From Pseudoclavibacter endophyticus (GTDB lineage Bacteria > Actinomycetota > Actinomycetes > Actinomycetales > Microbacteriaceae), in contig NZ_WBJY01000001.1 of the NCBI RefSeq assembly GCF_008831085.1, positions 62,001 through 126,000 of the forward strand: a stretch of 64,000 bases of DNA, written 5' to 3'. This document shows positions 25,059-34,189 of this stretch, in pieces (position 1 is the stretch's first letter; each line of letters begins with the position of its first letter). The notes under the pieces were generated by a model. The model searched no databases. It saw nothing but the letters and a program-made list of their open reading frames with translations, and was not told the DNA's origin. The translations under genes and the position numbers were made by a program.

Positions 25059-25814
25059 ATGACTCACAGCGATCCCGCAGCCACCGCCGCCCCCGCCGGT
25101 GCCGAAGCAGCCACCGCCGCACCCGCCGGTGGTGATCTGCCGCTCACGCAGTACGCGATGTACGCGGTCTTCCGTCGAGACACCCGCAACGACCTCGAGC
25201 TCTCTCGGCGCGACATCGAGCGCGCGATCGAGTCGGTCGACGGAGTGACGGCCGAGGCGGCGGAGATCGGGGTGACCCTGCGCGGCATCTACGACATCTC
25301 CGGGTTCCGGCATGACGGCGAGGTGCTGCTGTGGCTGCACGGTGAGACGCCGGAGAACCTGCAGTGGACCCTTCGGCAGTACCGCCGGCTCGACCTTTTC
25401 CACCCGCTCGTGCCGACCTGGCAGGCCGTCGGCGTGCACCGCGCGGCTGAGTTCAACCCGCGCCACATGCCGGCCTACATGCTCGGCAAGGAGCCCAAGC
25501 AGTGGGTCACGGTGTACCCGTTCGTGCGCTCGTACGAGTGGTACCTCCTCCCGGAGGAGGAGCGTCGCACGATGCTGGCCGACCACGGCCGGCGGGGGGC
25601 CGCGTTCACGTCGACGCTCGCCAACACGATCGCGTCGTTCGGCATCAGCGACTACGAATGGCTGCTGGCCCTCGAGGACGACGAACTCATCAACCTCGTC
25701 GACATGATGCGCGACCTGCGCCAGACCGAGGCGCGCCTGCACGTGCGCGAAGAAGTGCCGTTCTATACGGGCCGCCGCATCACCTCGGCCGAACTGATCG
25801 AGGTCCTGCAGTAA
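25059..25814 (+). CDS. chdC: coproheme decarboxylase (HemQ)
   Basis: Chlorite-dismutase-like enzyme that converts iron-coproporphyrin III (coproheme) to heme b with peroxide, the last step of the Gram-positive pathway. The 251-residue protein starts with an Ala-rich tail, then YAMYAVFRRD, LRGIYDISGFRHDGEVLLWLH-type strands, and YPFVRSYEWYLLPEEERR containing the catalytic Tyr region. LADHGRRG is where actinobacterial ChdC carries its proximal heme-ligand His, and IASFGISDYEWLLALE is the conserved second-half signature. The TAATG junction couples it to cpfC. Confidence 0.93.
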   Translation: MTHSDPAATAAPAGAEAATAAPAGGDLPLTQYAMYAVFRRDTRNDLELSRRDIERAIESVDGVTAEAAEIGVTLRGIYDISGFRHDGEVLLWLHGETPENLQWTLRQYRRLDLFHPLVPTWQAVGVHRAAEFNPRHMPAYMLGKEPKQWVTVYPFVRSYEWYLLPEEERRTMLADHGRRGAAFTSTLANTIASFGISDYEWLLALEDDELINLVDMMRDLRQTEARLHVREEVPFYTGRRITSAELIEVLQ

Positions 25815-27070
25815 TGTCGCCGCGCGGCATCAAGCCTGCGCCGGCCACCTCGGCGCCCCTCGAACCGGGGGCCCTGGTGAGCGCGGCCACCGAGCCCGCG
25901 CAGTCGGGCGACCCGCACATCGAGTCGCCGGTCGCGTACGACGGCATCCTGCTGGCGTCGTTCGGCGGACCGGAAGGCCAAGACGACGTGTTGCCCTTCC
26001 TGCGCAACGTGACTCGCGGCCGCGGCATCCCGGACGAGCGCCTCGAAGAGGTCGCCGTCCACTACCGGCACCACGGCGGCGTCAGCCCCATCAACGACCA
26101 GAACCGCGAGCTCAAGATGGCGCTCGAGGCCGAGCTCGCGCGGCGCGGCGTCGACCTGCCCGTGTTCTGGGGCAATCGCAACTGGAATCCCTACCTGAAC
26201 GATGCCCTCCACGAGGCGTACGCCGCGGGGTGCACCAAGCTGATCGCGTTGGCGACGAGCGCCTACTCGTCGTACTCATCGTGCCGCCAGTACCGCGAAG
26301 ACTTCGCGGACGCCCTTGAGGACACGGGCCTCCAGGGCGTCGTGCAGGTCGACAAGGTGCGGCAGTTCTTCGACCACCCCGGCTTCGTGACGCCGTTCAT
26401 CGACGGTCTCCGCGACGACCTCGCGAGTCTCCTCGCGGCTGACGAGACGCTGGCGCTCGCCGACGTGGAGGTGCTCTTCACGACGCACTCGGTGCCGACC
26501 GACGATGCGCTCCGCTCTGGCGCCCGTGACGTCGACTACGGCGAGGGCGGAGCGTACGCGGCGCAGCACCTGGCGGTCGCCGAGGTCGTCGCGGTGTCGG
26601 CGCTCAGGTCGCTGGCGGAGCGCGACGACGTGGTCGCCCGCGGCCTGCCGGATCGGCTGAACTCGCAGCTCGTCTATCAGTCGCGGTCGGGCCCGCCCAC
26701 GCAGCCGTGGCTCGAGCCCGACATCAACGACGTCATCGAGGGCCTGCCCTCGCACGGCCGCCGCGCCGTCGTGGTCGTGCCGATCGGGTTCGTGTCCGAC
26801 CACATGGAGGTGCTCTGGGACCTCGACAACGAGGCGAAGCAGTCCGCCGCGGAGGCCGGGCTCGCCTTCCGGCGCTCGGCGACCCCCGGGGTGCACGCGA
26901 GCTATGTTGCCGGCCTCGTCGACCTCGTGCTCGAGCGACGCGACGGCGTGCCCGTCTCGGAGCGCCCCGCACTGACGCAGCTCGGCCCCTGGTTCGACGT
27001 GTGCCGGCCCGGATGCTGCGAGAACGTCCGTCTCGGGTTCAAACCGGCCACGGCGGGGCTGCAACCGTGA
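25814..27070 (+). CDS. cpfC: coproporphyrin ferrochelatase
   Basis: Inserts ferrous iron into coproporphyrin III. The 418-residue protein has GILLASFGGPEG near residue 44, WGNRNWNPYL, ATSAYSSYSSCRQY, FTTHSVPTDD and VVVPIGFVSDHMEVLWDLDNEA, the last two holding the metal-site His and Glu regions. PWFDVCRPGCCENVR at the C terminus together with the Cys of SSCRQY is the pattern of actinobacterial [2Fe-2S] ferrochelatases. The first 40 residues are a low-complexity tail. ATG overlaps the chdC stop; its own stop overlaps the hemC GTG. Confidence 0.94.
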   Translation: MSPRGIKPAPATSAPLEPGALVSAATEPAQSGDPHIESPVAYDGILLASFGGPEGQDDVLPFLRNVTRGRGIPDERLEEVAVHYRHHGGVSPINDQNRELKMALEAELARRGVDLPVFWGNRNWNPYLNDALHEAYAAGCTKLIALATSAYSSYSSCRQYREDFADALEDTGLQGVVQVDKVRQFFDHPGFVTPFIDGLRDDLASLLAADETLALADVEVLFTTHSVPTDDALRSGARDVDYGEGGAYAAQHLAVAEVVAVSALRSLAERDDVVARGLPDRLNSQLVYQSRSGPPTQPWLEPDINDVIEGLPSHGRRAVVVVPIGFVSDHMEVLWDLDNEAKQSAAEAGLAFRRSATPGVHASYVAGLVDLVLERRDGVPVSERPALTQLGPWFDVCRPGCCENVRLGFKPATAGLQP

Positions 27071-28014
27071 GCGCCGGCGCGAACGTGAGCATCCGGATCG
27101 GCACGCGGGGCAGCGCGCTCGCCGTCGCGCAGACGAGCACGGTCGCCGACCGGCTCGGCGACCTCGCCGGGCGCGACACCGAGCTCGTGCGGGTCACGAC
27201 GCACGGTGATGTCTCGCGCGCCTCGCTCAGCAGCCTCGGCGGCACGGGCGTGTTCGCCGCCGAGCTGCGCTCCACGCTGCTCGAAGGCGGATGCGACGTG
27301 GCCGTGCACTCGCTGAAGGACCTGCCGACGGCGCCGGCGGGTGGCCTCGAAATCGCTGCGTACCCGCCGCGCGAGGATGCTCGCGACGCCCTGTGCTCAG
27401 CCGGGGGTGGCGCAGGCTCTCGGCTCTCGGAGCTGCCCGCCGGTGCGAAGGTTGGCACAGGCTCGCCGCGCAGGGCCGCACAGCTGCGCGTGAGGCGCCC
27501 GGACCTCGACGTGCGCGATATTCGCGGCAACATCGAGACCCGGCTGCGCTTCGTGACGGATGGCGAGCTCGATGCCGTCGTGCTCGCGTGCGCGGGCCTC
27601 GACCGGCTCGGCCTTGCTGGCGTCATCACGGAGCGGTTCGAGCTCGATGAGTGGCCGACCGCGCCGGGTCAAGGATGCCTCGCCGTCGAGGTGCGGGCGG
27701 GCGAGGCGATCGCCGGCGTCGCAGACCTCGACGACCCCGCGACGCGGGCGGCCGTGACCGCCGAGCGGCTCGTGCTCGCGGCGCTCGAGGCCGGTTGTGC
27801 CGCGCCCGTCGGCGCGACCGCCCGGCTGGCCAACGGTGAACTGCGGTGCTCGGCTAGCGTTTATGCCGTCGACGGCTCGAACGTGCTCACCGCCTCAGCC
27901 TCGCGGTCCGTCGACGGCGAGAACGCCGCCCTCGCGGCGGCCGTGACGCTGGCGTCCGAGGTGAGCGAGGCGCTGCTCGCGCAGGGTGCGGCCGACCTCG
28001 TCGCATCGGCGTAA
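27067..28014 (+). CDS. hemC: hydroxymethylbilane synthase
   Basis: Polymerises four porphobilinogen units into hydroxymethylbilane. IRIGTRGSALAVAQT is at the start, GVFAAELRSTLLEGGCDVAVHSLKDLP holds the substrate-binding lysine region, GTGSPRRAAQL and DIRGNIETRL contain the conserved arginines and EAGCAAPVGA carries Cys244, which binds the dipyrromethane cofactor. 315 residues. The GTG at 27067 overlaps the cpfC stop; a GTG at 27085 is an alternative start. Confidence 0.95.
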   Translation: MSAGANVSIRIGTRGSALAVAQTSTVADRLGDLAGRDTELVRVTTHGDVSRASLSSLGGTGVFAAELRSTLLEGGCDVAVHSLKDLPTAPAGGLEIAAYPPREDARDALCSAGGGAGSRLSELPAGAKVGTGSPRRAAQLRVRRPDLDVRDIRGNIETRLRFVTDGELDAVVLACAGLDRLGLAGVITERFELDEWPTAPGQGCLAVEVRAGEAIAGVADLDDPATRAAVTAERLVLAALEAGCAAPVGATARLANGELRCSASVYAVDGSNVLTASASRSVDGENAALAAAVTLASEVSEALLAQGAADLVASA

Positions 28015-28053
28015 CGTGAAGCGCAGAGTGCCTTCGGGTTTCCAGGGAGAGTG

Positions 28054-28980
28054 ATGATCAAACCGCTCCAGGGGTGGAAGATCCTGGTGCCGCGCGGCGG
28101 CACCTGGGGCAATGACGTCGCCGACGCGGTGAACGCCCGGGGCGCTTTCCCGATCGTCGCGCCGCTCATCAACTTCGCCAACCCGTCTCCGGAAGACGCG
28201 CGCATCCTCAGCGCGTCGCTCGAGCGCCTGCAGGCCGGCGCCTACGACTGGGTCGTCGCGACGAGCGCGACGGCGGTCGACGTGCTCCTCTCCCACGGCG
28301 TCACGATTCCCGACTCGACGCTCGTCGCAGCGGTGGGCGAGACGACGGCGGCCGGCCTCGGCGCCGGCGGTTACCGGGTCGACTTCGTGCCGACGCACGA
28401 CAACTCCGCGAAGGGCATGCTCAGCGAATGGGTCGAGGCGCGGCGCGGCATGCCGTCGCTCCGGGTGCTGTGGTTGCGCAGCGAGATCGCCAAGCCCGTC
28501 GTCGCCCAGGGACTGCGCCGCCGTGGCCACCAGGTCGACTCGGTCGTCGCCTACCGCACCGTCGGCGTTCCCGTCGCCGAGAGCATCCGATACGACATCT
28601 CGCACGGCCGCATCCGCGGCATCCTCGTGACCTCCGGGTCGGTGGCCGGGCAGATCCACGGGCAGTTCAGCCCACTGCCCCCCGAGGTGAAGCTGGCCGC
28701 GATCGGCCCCCGCACGGCCAAGGACGCGCGCGAGCTCGGCCTGCGGATCGACGTGATCGCGCAGCAGCGCACGGTCGCGTCCCTCCTCGATGGGCTCGAG
28801 TGGCTCGCCCTCGGCGGCGCCATGCCCGCGACCGCCGCGGTCGACATCAGCGAGCTCATGGAAATCGAGCGATCGCACGCCGAGTCGGCGAACGGCGAGG
28901 ACGAGCACCGTGCGGACGAAGGCGACGAGGACGACGACGCGCGAGGGGACACCGACGCGCAGGACGCCGCAAAGGAGTGA
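28054..28980 (+). CDS. hemD: uroporphyrinogen III synthase
   Basis: Closes and inverts ring D of hydroxymethylbilane. The two-domain HemD fold is recognisable from [65 protein letters not shown] and [12 protein letters not shown]. Family sequence conservation is low, but position between hemC and hemB supports the call. The last 40 residues are extremely acidic (many Asp/Glu) and look disordered. ATG at 28054 follows AGGGAGAG; a GTG one codon earlier is possible. 308 residues. Confidence 0.92.
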   Translation: MIKPLQGWKILVPRGGTWGNDVADAVNARGAFPIVAPLINFANPSPEDARILSASLERLQAGAYDWVVATSATAVDVLLSHGVTIPDSTLVAAVGETTAAGLGAGGYRVDFVPTHDNSAKGMLSEWVEARRGMPSLRVLWLRSEIAKPVVAQGLRRRGHQVDSVVAYRTVGVPVAESIRYDISHGRIRGILVTSGSVAGQIHGQFSPLPPEVKLAAIGPRTAKDARELGLRIDVIAQQRTVASLLDGLEWLALGGAMPATAAVDISELMEIERSHAESANGEDEHRADEGDEDDDARGDTDAQDAAKE

Positions 28981-28984
28981 CCGA

Positions 28985-29956
28985 ATGCCAGTGATCCGCC
29001 CCCGCCGCCTGCGGCAGACGCCCGCGTTCCGCGCCATTGCGCGCCAGACGCGCGTGCACCCGAACGAGCTGATCCTGCCCGCGTTCGTGCGCGAGGGCAT
29101 CGGCGCGCCCGTCGAGATCTCGTCGATGCCAGGGGTCGTGCAGCACACGCTCGATTCGCTGCGCCGAGCGGCCGTCGACGCCGCGGACGCCGGCGTCGGC
29201 GGCATCATGCTGTTCGGCGTGCCGGCCGTGCGCGACGCGATGGGGACGGGCGCGACCGATCCCGACGGCATCCTCAACGTCGCGACAGCGGCGGTCGTCG
29301 CGGAGGTCGGCGATGCACTCGTGGTGCAGACCGATCTGTGCCTCGACGAGTTCACCGACCACGGGCACTGCGGCGTGCTGGATGCCCGCGGTCACGTCGA
29401 CAACGACGCGACACTCGAGCGGTACGCCGACATGGCCATCGCGCAGGCCGAGGCCGGAAGCCGGCTCGTCGGCATGTCGGGCATGATGGACGGCCAGGTC
29501 GCGGTCGCGCGCGAGGCGCTCGACGCGGCCGGGCACCAGGGGATTGCGATCCTGGCGTACTCGGCGAAGTACGCCTCGGCGTTCTACGGGCCGTTCCGCG
29601 AGGCCGTCGACTCGCAGCTGCAGGGCGACCGGCGCACGTACCAGCTCGATCCGGCTAACGGGCGCGAGGGGCTGCGTGAGGCCGCGCTCGACCTCGCCGA
29701 GGGCGCCGACGTCGTCATGGTCAAGCCGGCAATGCCCTATCTCGACGTGCTCGCGGGCGTGGCGGCGAGCTCGCCCGTGCCCGTGTGGGCGTACCAGGTG
29801 TCCGGCGAGTACGCGATGCTGGAGGCCGCCGCACGCAATGGCTGGATCGACCGCGACGCCGCCATCGCCGAGGCCGTGCTCGGCATCCGCCGGGCGGGCG
29901 CCGACGCCGTGCTGACCTACCACGCGACCGAACTGGCGCTCGCGCTGCGGGGGTAG
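28985..29956 (+). CDS. hemB: delta-aminolevulinic acid dehydratase (porphobilinogen synthase)
   Basis: Condenses two 5-aminolevulinates to porphobilinogen. Schiff-base lysines are K195 ([16 protein letters not shown]) and K247 ([12 protein letters not shown]). The metal loop reads [15 protein letters not shown]: the zinc-type three-cysteine site is replaced by acidic residues, as in magnesium/potassium-dependent enzymes. 323 residues, normal length. It starts four bases after hemD, preceded by AAAGGAG within the hemD end. Confidence 0.96.
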   Translation: MPVIRPRRLRQTPAFRAIARQTRVHPNELILPAFVREGIGAPVEISSMPGVVQHTLDSLRRAAVDAADAGVGGIMLFGVPAVRDAMGTGATDPDGILNVATAAVVAEVGDALVVQTDLCLDEFTDHGHCGVLDARGHVDNDATLERYADMAIAQAEAGSRLVGMSGMMDGQVAVAREALDAAGHQGIAILAYSAKYASAFYGPFREAVDSQLQGDRRTYQLDPANGREGLREAALDLAEGADVVMVKPAMPYLDVLAGVAASSPVPVWAYQVSGEYAMLEAAARNGWIDRDAAIAEAVLGIRRAGADAVLTYHATELALALRG

Positions 29957-30021
29957 GCGCAGCATCCCGGCCCCGCGCGGGCCGGCGTACCCGCACACCT
30001 GCCCGCACCGAGGAGGCCACG

Positions 30022-31383
30022 ATGACCCTTTCCCAGCCGCAGTCGACGGCCTGGTTCGAGCGCGCCTGCGCCGTGACGCCGGGCGGCGTGAACTCGCCCG
30101 TGCGGGCGTACGGCGCAGTCGGCGGGGTGCCCCCGTTCATCGAGTCGGCGTCGGGGCCCTATGTGCGCGACATCGACGGCAACGAGTACGTCGACCTCGT
30201 GTGCGGATGGGGGCCGATGCTGCTCGGCCACGCGCATCCCGCCGTCATCGACGCCGTCCGCGAGACGGCGGCGCGAGGCCTGTCGTTCGGCGCGCCCTCG
30301 ACGGGCGAGGTCGAGCTCGCTACCGAGATCGCGGGCCGCGTCGGGCCGGTCGAGCAGGTGCGGCTCGTCTCGACGGGCACCGAGGCCACCATGACCGCGC
30401 TTCGTCTCGCCCGCGGTGTGACGGGGCGCGACCTCGTCATCAAGTTCGAGGGCTGTTACCACGGCCACTCCGACGGGCTGCTGGCCTCGGCCGGTTCGGG
30501 CCTCGCGACGCTCGCGCTGCCGGGGTCGGCCGGCGTGCCCGAGGCCGTCGCCGCCCAGACCATCCTGGTGCCGTACAACGACCTCGAGGCCGTGCGCGCG
30601 GCCTTCGAGTCGCACCCGGGTCGCGTCGCCGCCGTCATCACCGAGGCCGCACCGGCCAACATGGGCGTCGTGCCGCCGTCAGCGGGGTTCAACGCGGGGC
30701 TCGCCGCACTCTGCCACGAGCAGGGTGCACTGCTCGTGTGCGACGAGGTGCTCACGGGCTTCCGCACGGGCCCGGCCGGCTGGTGGGGGGTCGAACAGGG
30801 CCGAGCGGGCGCCGACGCCCGCTGGGCCGCCGACATCTTCACCTTCGGCAAGGTCATCGGGGGCGGCATGCCGGTCGCGGGCCTCGGCGCGTCGGCCTCG
30901 ATCATGGCGCACCTCGCACCGCAGGGCCCCGTATATCAGGCGGGCACGCTGTCGGGGAACCCGGTCGCCGTCGCGGCCGGCCTGGCGACGCTCCGTTCGG
31001 CGGATGCCGCGGCCTATTCTGCCGTCGACGCGGCGGCCGAGCGCGTGATCGCGATGACGACCGAGGCCTTCGCGGCGGCCGGCGTCGCGCATGCCGTGCA
31101 GCGCGTCGGCAACCTGTTCTCGTTCGCCTTCGGCGACGGGGCCGCCCTCGGGTGGACGGGCGCGAACGGCGGCCCCGCGAACGAGGCCCAGGTGAAGCGC
31201 CAGGAGGCGTGGCGCTGGCCGGCGTTCTTCCGCTCGATGCTCGAGGGCGGCGTGAACCTGCCCCCGAGCGTGTTCGAAGCCTGGTTCCTGTCGGCGGCGC
31301 ACGACGACGCGGCGCTCGACCGCATCGCGTCGGCGCTGCCGGCGGCCGCCGCCGCCGCGGCGGCCGCGCCCCGGCCCGAGTAG
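30022..31383 (+). CDS. hemL: glutamate-1-semialdehyde 2,1-aminomutase
   Basis: PLP enzyme that isomerises glutamate-1-semialdehyde to 5-aminolevulinate, acting directly after HemA. Family marks are [17 protein letters not shown] near residues 19-35, [39 protein letters not shown] and the PLP lysine K277 in [14 protein letters not shown]. The 453-residue protein ends in a run of alanines followed by PRPE. GAGGAGG precedes the start by seven bases. Last gene of the heme cluster; a hairpin follows. Confidence 0.96.
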   Translation: MTLSQPQSTAWFERACAVTPGGVNSPVRAYGAVGGVPPFIESASGPYVRDIDGNEYVDLVCGWGPMLLGHAHPAVIDAVRETAARGLSFGAPSTGEVELATEIAGRVGPVEQVRLVSTGTEATMTALRLARGVTGRDLVIKFEGCYHGHSDGLLASAGSGLATLALPGSAGVPEAVAAQTILVPYNDLEAVRAAFESHPGRVAAVITEAAPANMGVVPPSAGFNAGLAALCHEQGALLVCDEVLTGFRTGPAGWWGVEQGRAGADARWAADIFTFGKVIGGGMPVAGLGASASIMAHLAPQGPVYQAGTLSGNPVAVAAGLATLRSADAAAYSAVDAAAERVIAMTTEAFAAAGVAHAVQRVGNLFSFAFGDGAALGWTGANGGPANEAQVKRQEAWRWPAFFRSMLEGGVNLPPSVFEAWFLSAAHDDAALDRIASALPAAAAAAAAAPRPE

Positions 31384-31394
31384 GTGGCCGCCCT

Positions 31395-31421
31395 CCTCGC
31401 TGAGACCCCGGCGGGGCGAGG
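31395..31421. terminator. hairpin between convergent hemL and iclR genes
   Basis: CCTCG pairs with CGAGG and the inner CCCC with GGGG around GGC, with a 6-base bulge on one side. It lies in the 62 bases between two converging genes, so it may stop transcription from both sides. No T tract. Confidence 0.5.
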
Positions 31422-31445
31422 ACGCCGCGCGACGGAGTTCCGTCG

Positions 31446-32300
31446 TCAGGGTGCCCCGAGGGCTGCCGAGAGCTCCGCGCCGACGCGCGCGATGTAAACC
31501 CCGAGCCGGGTCGCGTCTGAACCGAGGCGGGAGATCGGGGCGCTGACGTTGATGGCGGCAACAACTGCGCCCGAGAAGTCGGAGATCGGTGTCGATGCCG
31601 CGACGATGCCCCGCTCGAGCTCTTCGACGGACAGCGCGTAGCGGCGCTCACGGATTCTCGTGATCTCCGCGACCAGGCTCTCGTAGTCGCGCACCTGGTC
31701 GGGGCCCGTCGGCGGCTCGTCGATCACGGCGAACGGCGACGACAGCAACCCTGCATGCGCGCGGCCGATGACGGGCGACTCGGCCGCGTGCTCTTCGAAC
31801 CACGCCCGCAGTGAGATCTCGTCCCAATCGCTCAGCAGAGCCCGGCCGGATGGCGTGCGCCAGGCCGAGGTCGTCACCCCCTCCCACCCCGTCGCCCGGA
31901 ACTCGTGGGGGCTGAGCTCGCTCATGACGGTGAGCACGTGACCGCCGCGCAGCACGTTGAGGCTGGCCGTCTCGCGCGTCTCTCGTGCGATGCGCCGGAG
32001 CGTCGGACTCGCGGCCGACGTGAGACGCGCCTCGCGCGTGTGCGCCGCGAGCGCGTAGATGCGGGCACCAAGGCGGTACGCCTGGGTCGCGGGATCGCGC
32101 TCGACGAAGCCCGCCTCGGCGAGAGTGGCGAGCGACCGAGAGACGACGGCCTTGTCCCGCCCTGTGAGTTCAGCGACGCGAACGACGCCGAGCCCGTCGG
32201 CGCGCAGGGACTCGGGCGAGCCGAGCACATCGAGCAGTTCGACGTCGCGGGCCAGCCCTGACGCGTTTCGCCGCGCGGGCTTGGGAGTCGTATCGGGCAT
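31446..32300 (-). CDS. IclR family transcriptional regulator
   Basis: A 284-residue IclR-type regulator. The N-terminal winged helix (about 18-80) includes VAELTGRDKAVVSRSLATLAEAGFVERD, read in two parts as the recognition helix region and wing. The C-terminal effector domain (about 95-280) has the family patterns ETASLNVLRGGHVLTV, RTPSGRALLSDWD and SVEELERGIVAASTPISDFSGAVVAAINVS. It is divergent from the ABC-Fae-kinase operon, which it most likely controls; an inverted repeat at 32320-32355 is a candidate operator. The start fits a TAGCGT box six bases upstream. Confidence 0.88.
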   Translation of the reverse strand: MPDTTPKPARRNASGLARDVELLDVLGSPESLRADGLGVVRVAELTGRDKAVVSRSLATLAEAGFVERDPATQAYRLGARIYALAAHTREARLTSAASPTLRRIARETRETASLNVLRGGHVLTVMSELSPHEFRATGWEGVTTSAWRTPSGRALLSDWDEISLRAWFEEHAAESPVIGRAHAGLLSSPFAVIDEPPTGPDQVRDYESLVAEITRIRERRYALSVEELERGIVAASTPISDFSGAVVAAINVSAPISRLGSDATRLGVYIARVGAELSAALGAP

Positions 32301-32306
32301 GACTAC

Positions 32307-32312
32307 ACGCTA
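32307..32312 (-). promoter_or_regulatory. -10 box TAGCGT, leaderless start of iclR gene
   Basis: TAGCGT on the minus strand ends six bases before the ATG at 32300. The adjacent inverted repeat begins eight bases further upstream. Confidence 0.6.
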
Positions 32313-32319
32313 GCCCAAG

Positions 32320-32355
32320 TTGCCATAGTGACAACACCCATTGTGAAAATGGAAA
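32320..32355. promoter_or_regulatory. inverted repeat, candidate IclR operator
   Basis: TTGCCATAGTGACAA (32320-32334) and TTGTGAAAATGGAAA (32341-32355) are inverted copies matching at 11 of 15 positions with a 6-base spacer. The block is markedly AT-rich against its surroundings and lies between the two divergent starts, covering the region just upstream of the iclR -10 box. Confidence 0.55.
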
Positions 32356-32429
32356 CTCGGTCGTAGCGTTGTCGGAACGACGGGCGCTCCCCACCGACGC
32401 GGAGCGACGCATCGGAGGTGAGGTGCGGC

Positions 32430-33092
32430 ATGGACGGCTTCGACGTCGAGGGATTCTTCGTGTTCATCGGCCGGCGCTGGGAGGAGATCCTGACGCTTGC
32501 GGGCGAGCACCTGGCGGTCGTACTGCTCTCCGTGGCGATCGCGGCGGTCATCGGCATCGGGCTCGGCATGATCGTGTGGGATCGGCCCGCGGCTCGCAGC
32601 GCCGCCGTCACGACCGCGGCCATCGCCATCACGGTGCCATCGCTCGCCCTGCTGGCGCTGCTCAGCCCCGTACTCGGTCTCGGGTGGGGCGCGACCATCG
32701 TGGCGCTCGTGGTCTACGCCTTGTTGCCGATCGTGCGCAACACGGCCGTCGGGCTCGGCGAGGTTCCTCGTCACGTGCTCGAGGCCGCCAGCGGCGTCGG
32801 GATGTCGCGCACCCGCATCCTGGTGTCGATGCAGTTGCCGATCGCGTGGCCCGTCATTCTGACCGGGATGCGCGTGGCGACGCAGCTGTCCGTCGGCGTC
32901 GCCGCGATCGCCGCGTACGTGGCCGGGCCCGGCCTCGGCACCTACATTTTCCGCGGGCTCGCGACCCTCGGCTCCAAGAACGCCCTCAACTTCGCGCTCG
33001 TCGGCACGCTCGCGACCATCGTCATCGCCCTGCTGCTCGATGCCCTGTTCGTGCTCCTCGCCCGCTCCACGACCTCAAAGGGACTTCGATGA
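32430..33092 (+). CDS. ABC transporter permease, OpuCB/ProW-like (1)
   Basis: A 220-residue inner-membrane permease of the glycine betaine/carnitine/choline (OpuC/ProU) group. About five to six helices are visible: helix at 20-45 (LAVVLLSVAIAAVIGIGLGM), VPSLALLALLSPVLGLGW, and the EAA coupling loop VPRHVLEAASGVGMSRTRILVSMQLP near 116-141. The ATG at 32430 has GGAGGTGAG seven bases upstream; a GTG at 32418 would place that ribosome site inside the gene. First gene of a nine-gene operon; overlaps the ATPase gene by ATGA. Confidence 0.88.
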   Translation: MDGFDVEGFFVFIGRRWEEILTLAGEHLAVVLLSVAIAAVIGIGLGMIVWDRPAARSAAVTTAAIAITVPSLALLALLSPVLGLGWGATIVALVVYALLPIVRNTAVGLGEVPRHVLEAASGVGMSRTRILVSMQLPIAWPVILTGMRVATQLSVGVAAIAAYVAGPGLGTYIFRGLATLGSKNALNFALVGTLATIVIALLLDALFVLLARSTTSKGLR

Positions 33093-34189
33093 ACGCCCCC
33101 ACTCGCAGTGCGACCACCACGACGTCCGGCACCGACGCCATCCGGGCCATCGCCGACGCGACCTCCGGCGTCGGCATCGAGCTCGACCGGGTCACCAAGC
33201 AGTACCCCGGCCAGGAGCGCCCCGCCGTCGAGGACTTCAGCATGACCGTCAGGCCCGGAGAACTGGTCATGTTCGTCGGTCCGTCCGGGTGCGGCAAGAC
33301 CACGACCATGAAGATGATCAACCGCATCATCGAGCCCACTTCCGGGTCGATCCGCATCGCCGGACACGACGTGCTCTCGCTCGAGCCCAACGAGCTGCGA
33401 CGCCACATCGGTTACGTCATCCAGCAGATCGGGCTCTTCCCGCATCTCACGATCCACGAGAACGTGGCGACGGTGCCGAAGCTGCTCGGCTGGTCGAAGG
33501 CACGGATCGACGAGCGCGTCGATGAGCTGCTGCGCGTCGTCGATCTCGATCCCGGCGTGTACGCGCGGCGCTTCCCCAAGCAGCTCTCCGGCGGTCAGCA
33601 GCAACGGGTTGGGGTCGCGCGGGCGCTGGCAGCCGACCCGCCCGTCATGCTCATGGACGAGCCCTTCGGCGCGACCGACCCGATCACGCGGGAAAGCCTG
33701 CAGGCCGAGTTCCTCCGGCTCCAGGAAGACATCGGCAAGACGATCATCTTCGTGACCCACGACTTTGATGAGGCCATCAAACTCGGCGATCGGATCGCCG
33801 TGCTCAGCCAGCGAAGCCAGATCGAGCAGTTCGACACGCCCTCGAACATCCTCGCGTCACCGGCGAACGACTACGTCTCGTCGTTCATCGGCAAGGGAAC
33901 GGCGCTCAAGCGGCTGGCGCTCGTCGACCTGACGCACGTCGACCTGATCGACGCGACCACCGCCACGTCATCGCTCGAGGTCGACCAGCGCGACACCCTT
34001 CGCGACGCCCTCGACATGCTCGTCCGCTCGGGCGCCTCGAGCGTGCGGGTCACGCGCGACGGCCGGGCCGTCGGTGCGATCGACTTCGACACGATCTCCG
34101 CGTACCTCGACGGGCAGGGCGTTCGAGGGGCGACGCCGGCGGGCGACGAGGCCCGTGAGCTCGGTCCGGATACGGAGGCACGGCTATGA
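33089..34189 (+). CDS. ABC transporter ATP-binding protein, OpuCA/ProV-like
   Basis: Energises the importer. Walker A is GPSGCGKTTTMKMINR near residues 69-84, Q-loop YVIQQIGLFPHLT, signature LSGGQQQRVGVARALA, Walker B VMLMDEPFGATDP and the switch His in IIFVTHDFDEA. After the ATPase domain comes a CBS-like segment (about 290-345; DALDMLVRSGASSVRVTRDG), as in OpuA/OpuCA ionic-strength sensors, but only one CBS unit is evident. 366 residues with a 25-residue Thr-rich head. Coupled to both permease genes by ATGA overlaps. Confidence 0.9.
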   Translation: MNAPTRSATTTTSGTDAIRAIADATSGVGIELDRVTKQYPGQERPAVEDFSMTVRPGELVMFVGPSGCGKTTTMKMINRIIEPTSGSIRIAGHDVLSLEPNELRRHIGYVIQQIGLFPHLTIHENVATVPKLLGWSKARIDERVDELLRVVDLDPGVYARRFPKQLSGGQQQRVGVARALAADPPVMLMDEPFGATDPITRESLQAEFLRLQEDIGKTIIFVTHDFDEAIKLGDRIAVLSQRSQIEQFDTPSNILASPANDYVSSFIGKGTALKRLALVDLTHVDLIDATTATSSLEVDQRDTLRDALDMLVRSGASSVRVTRDGRAVGAIDFDTISAYLDGQGVRGATPAGDEARELGPDTEARL

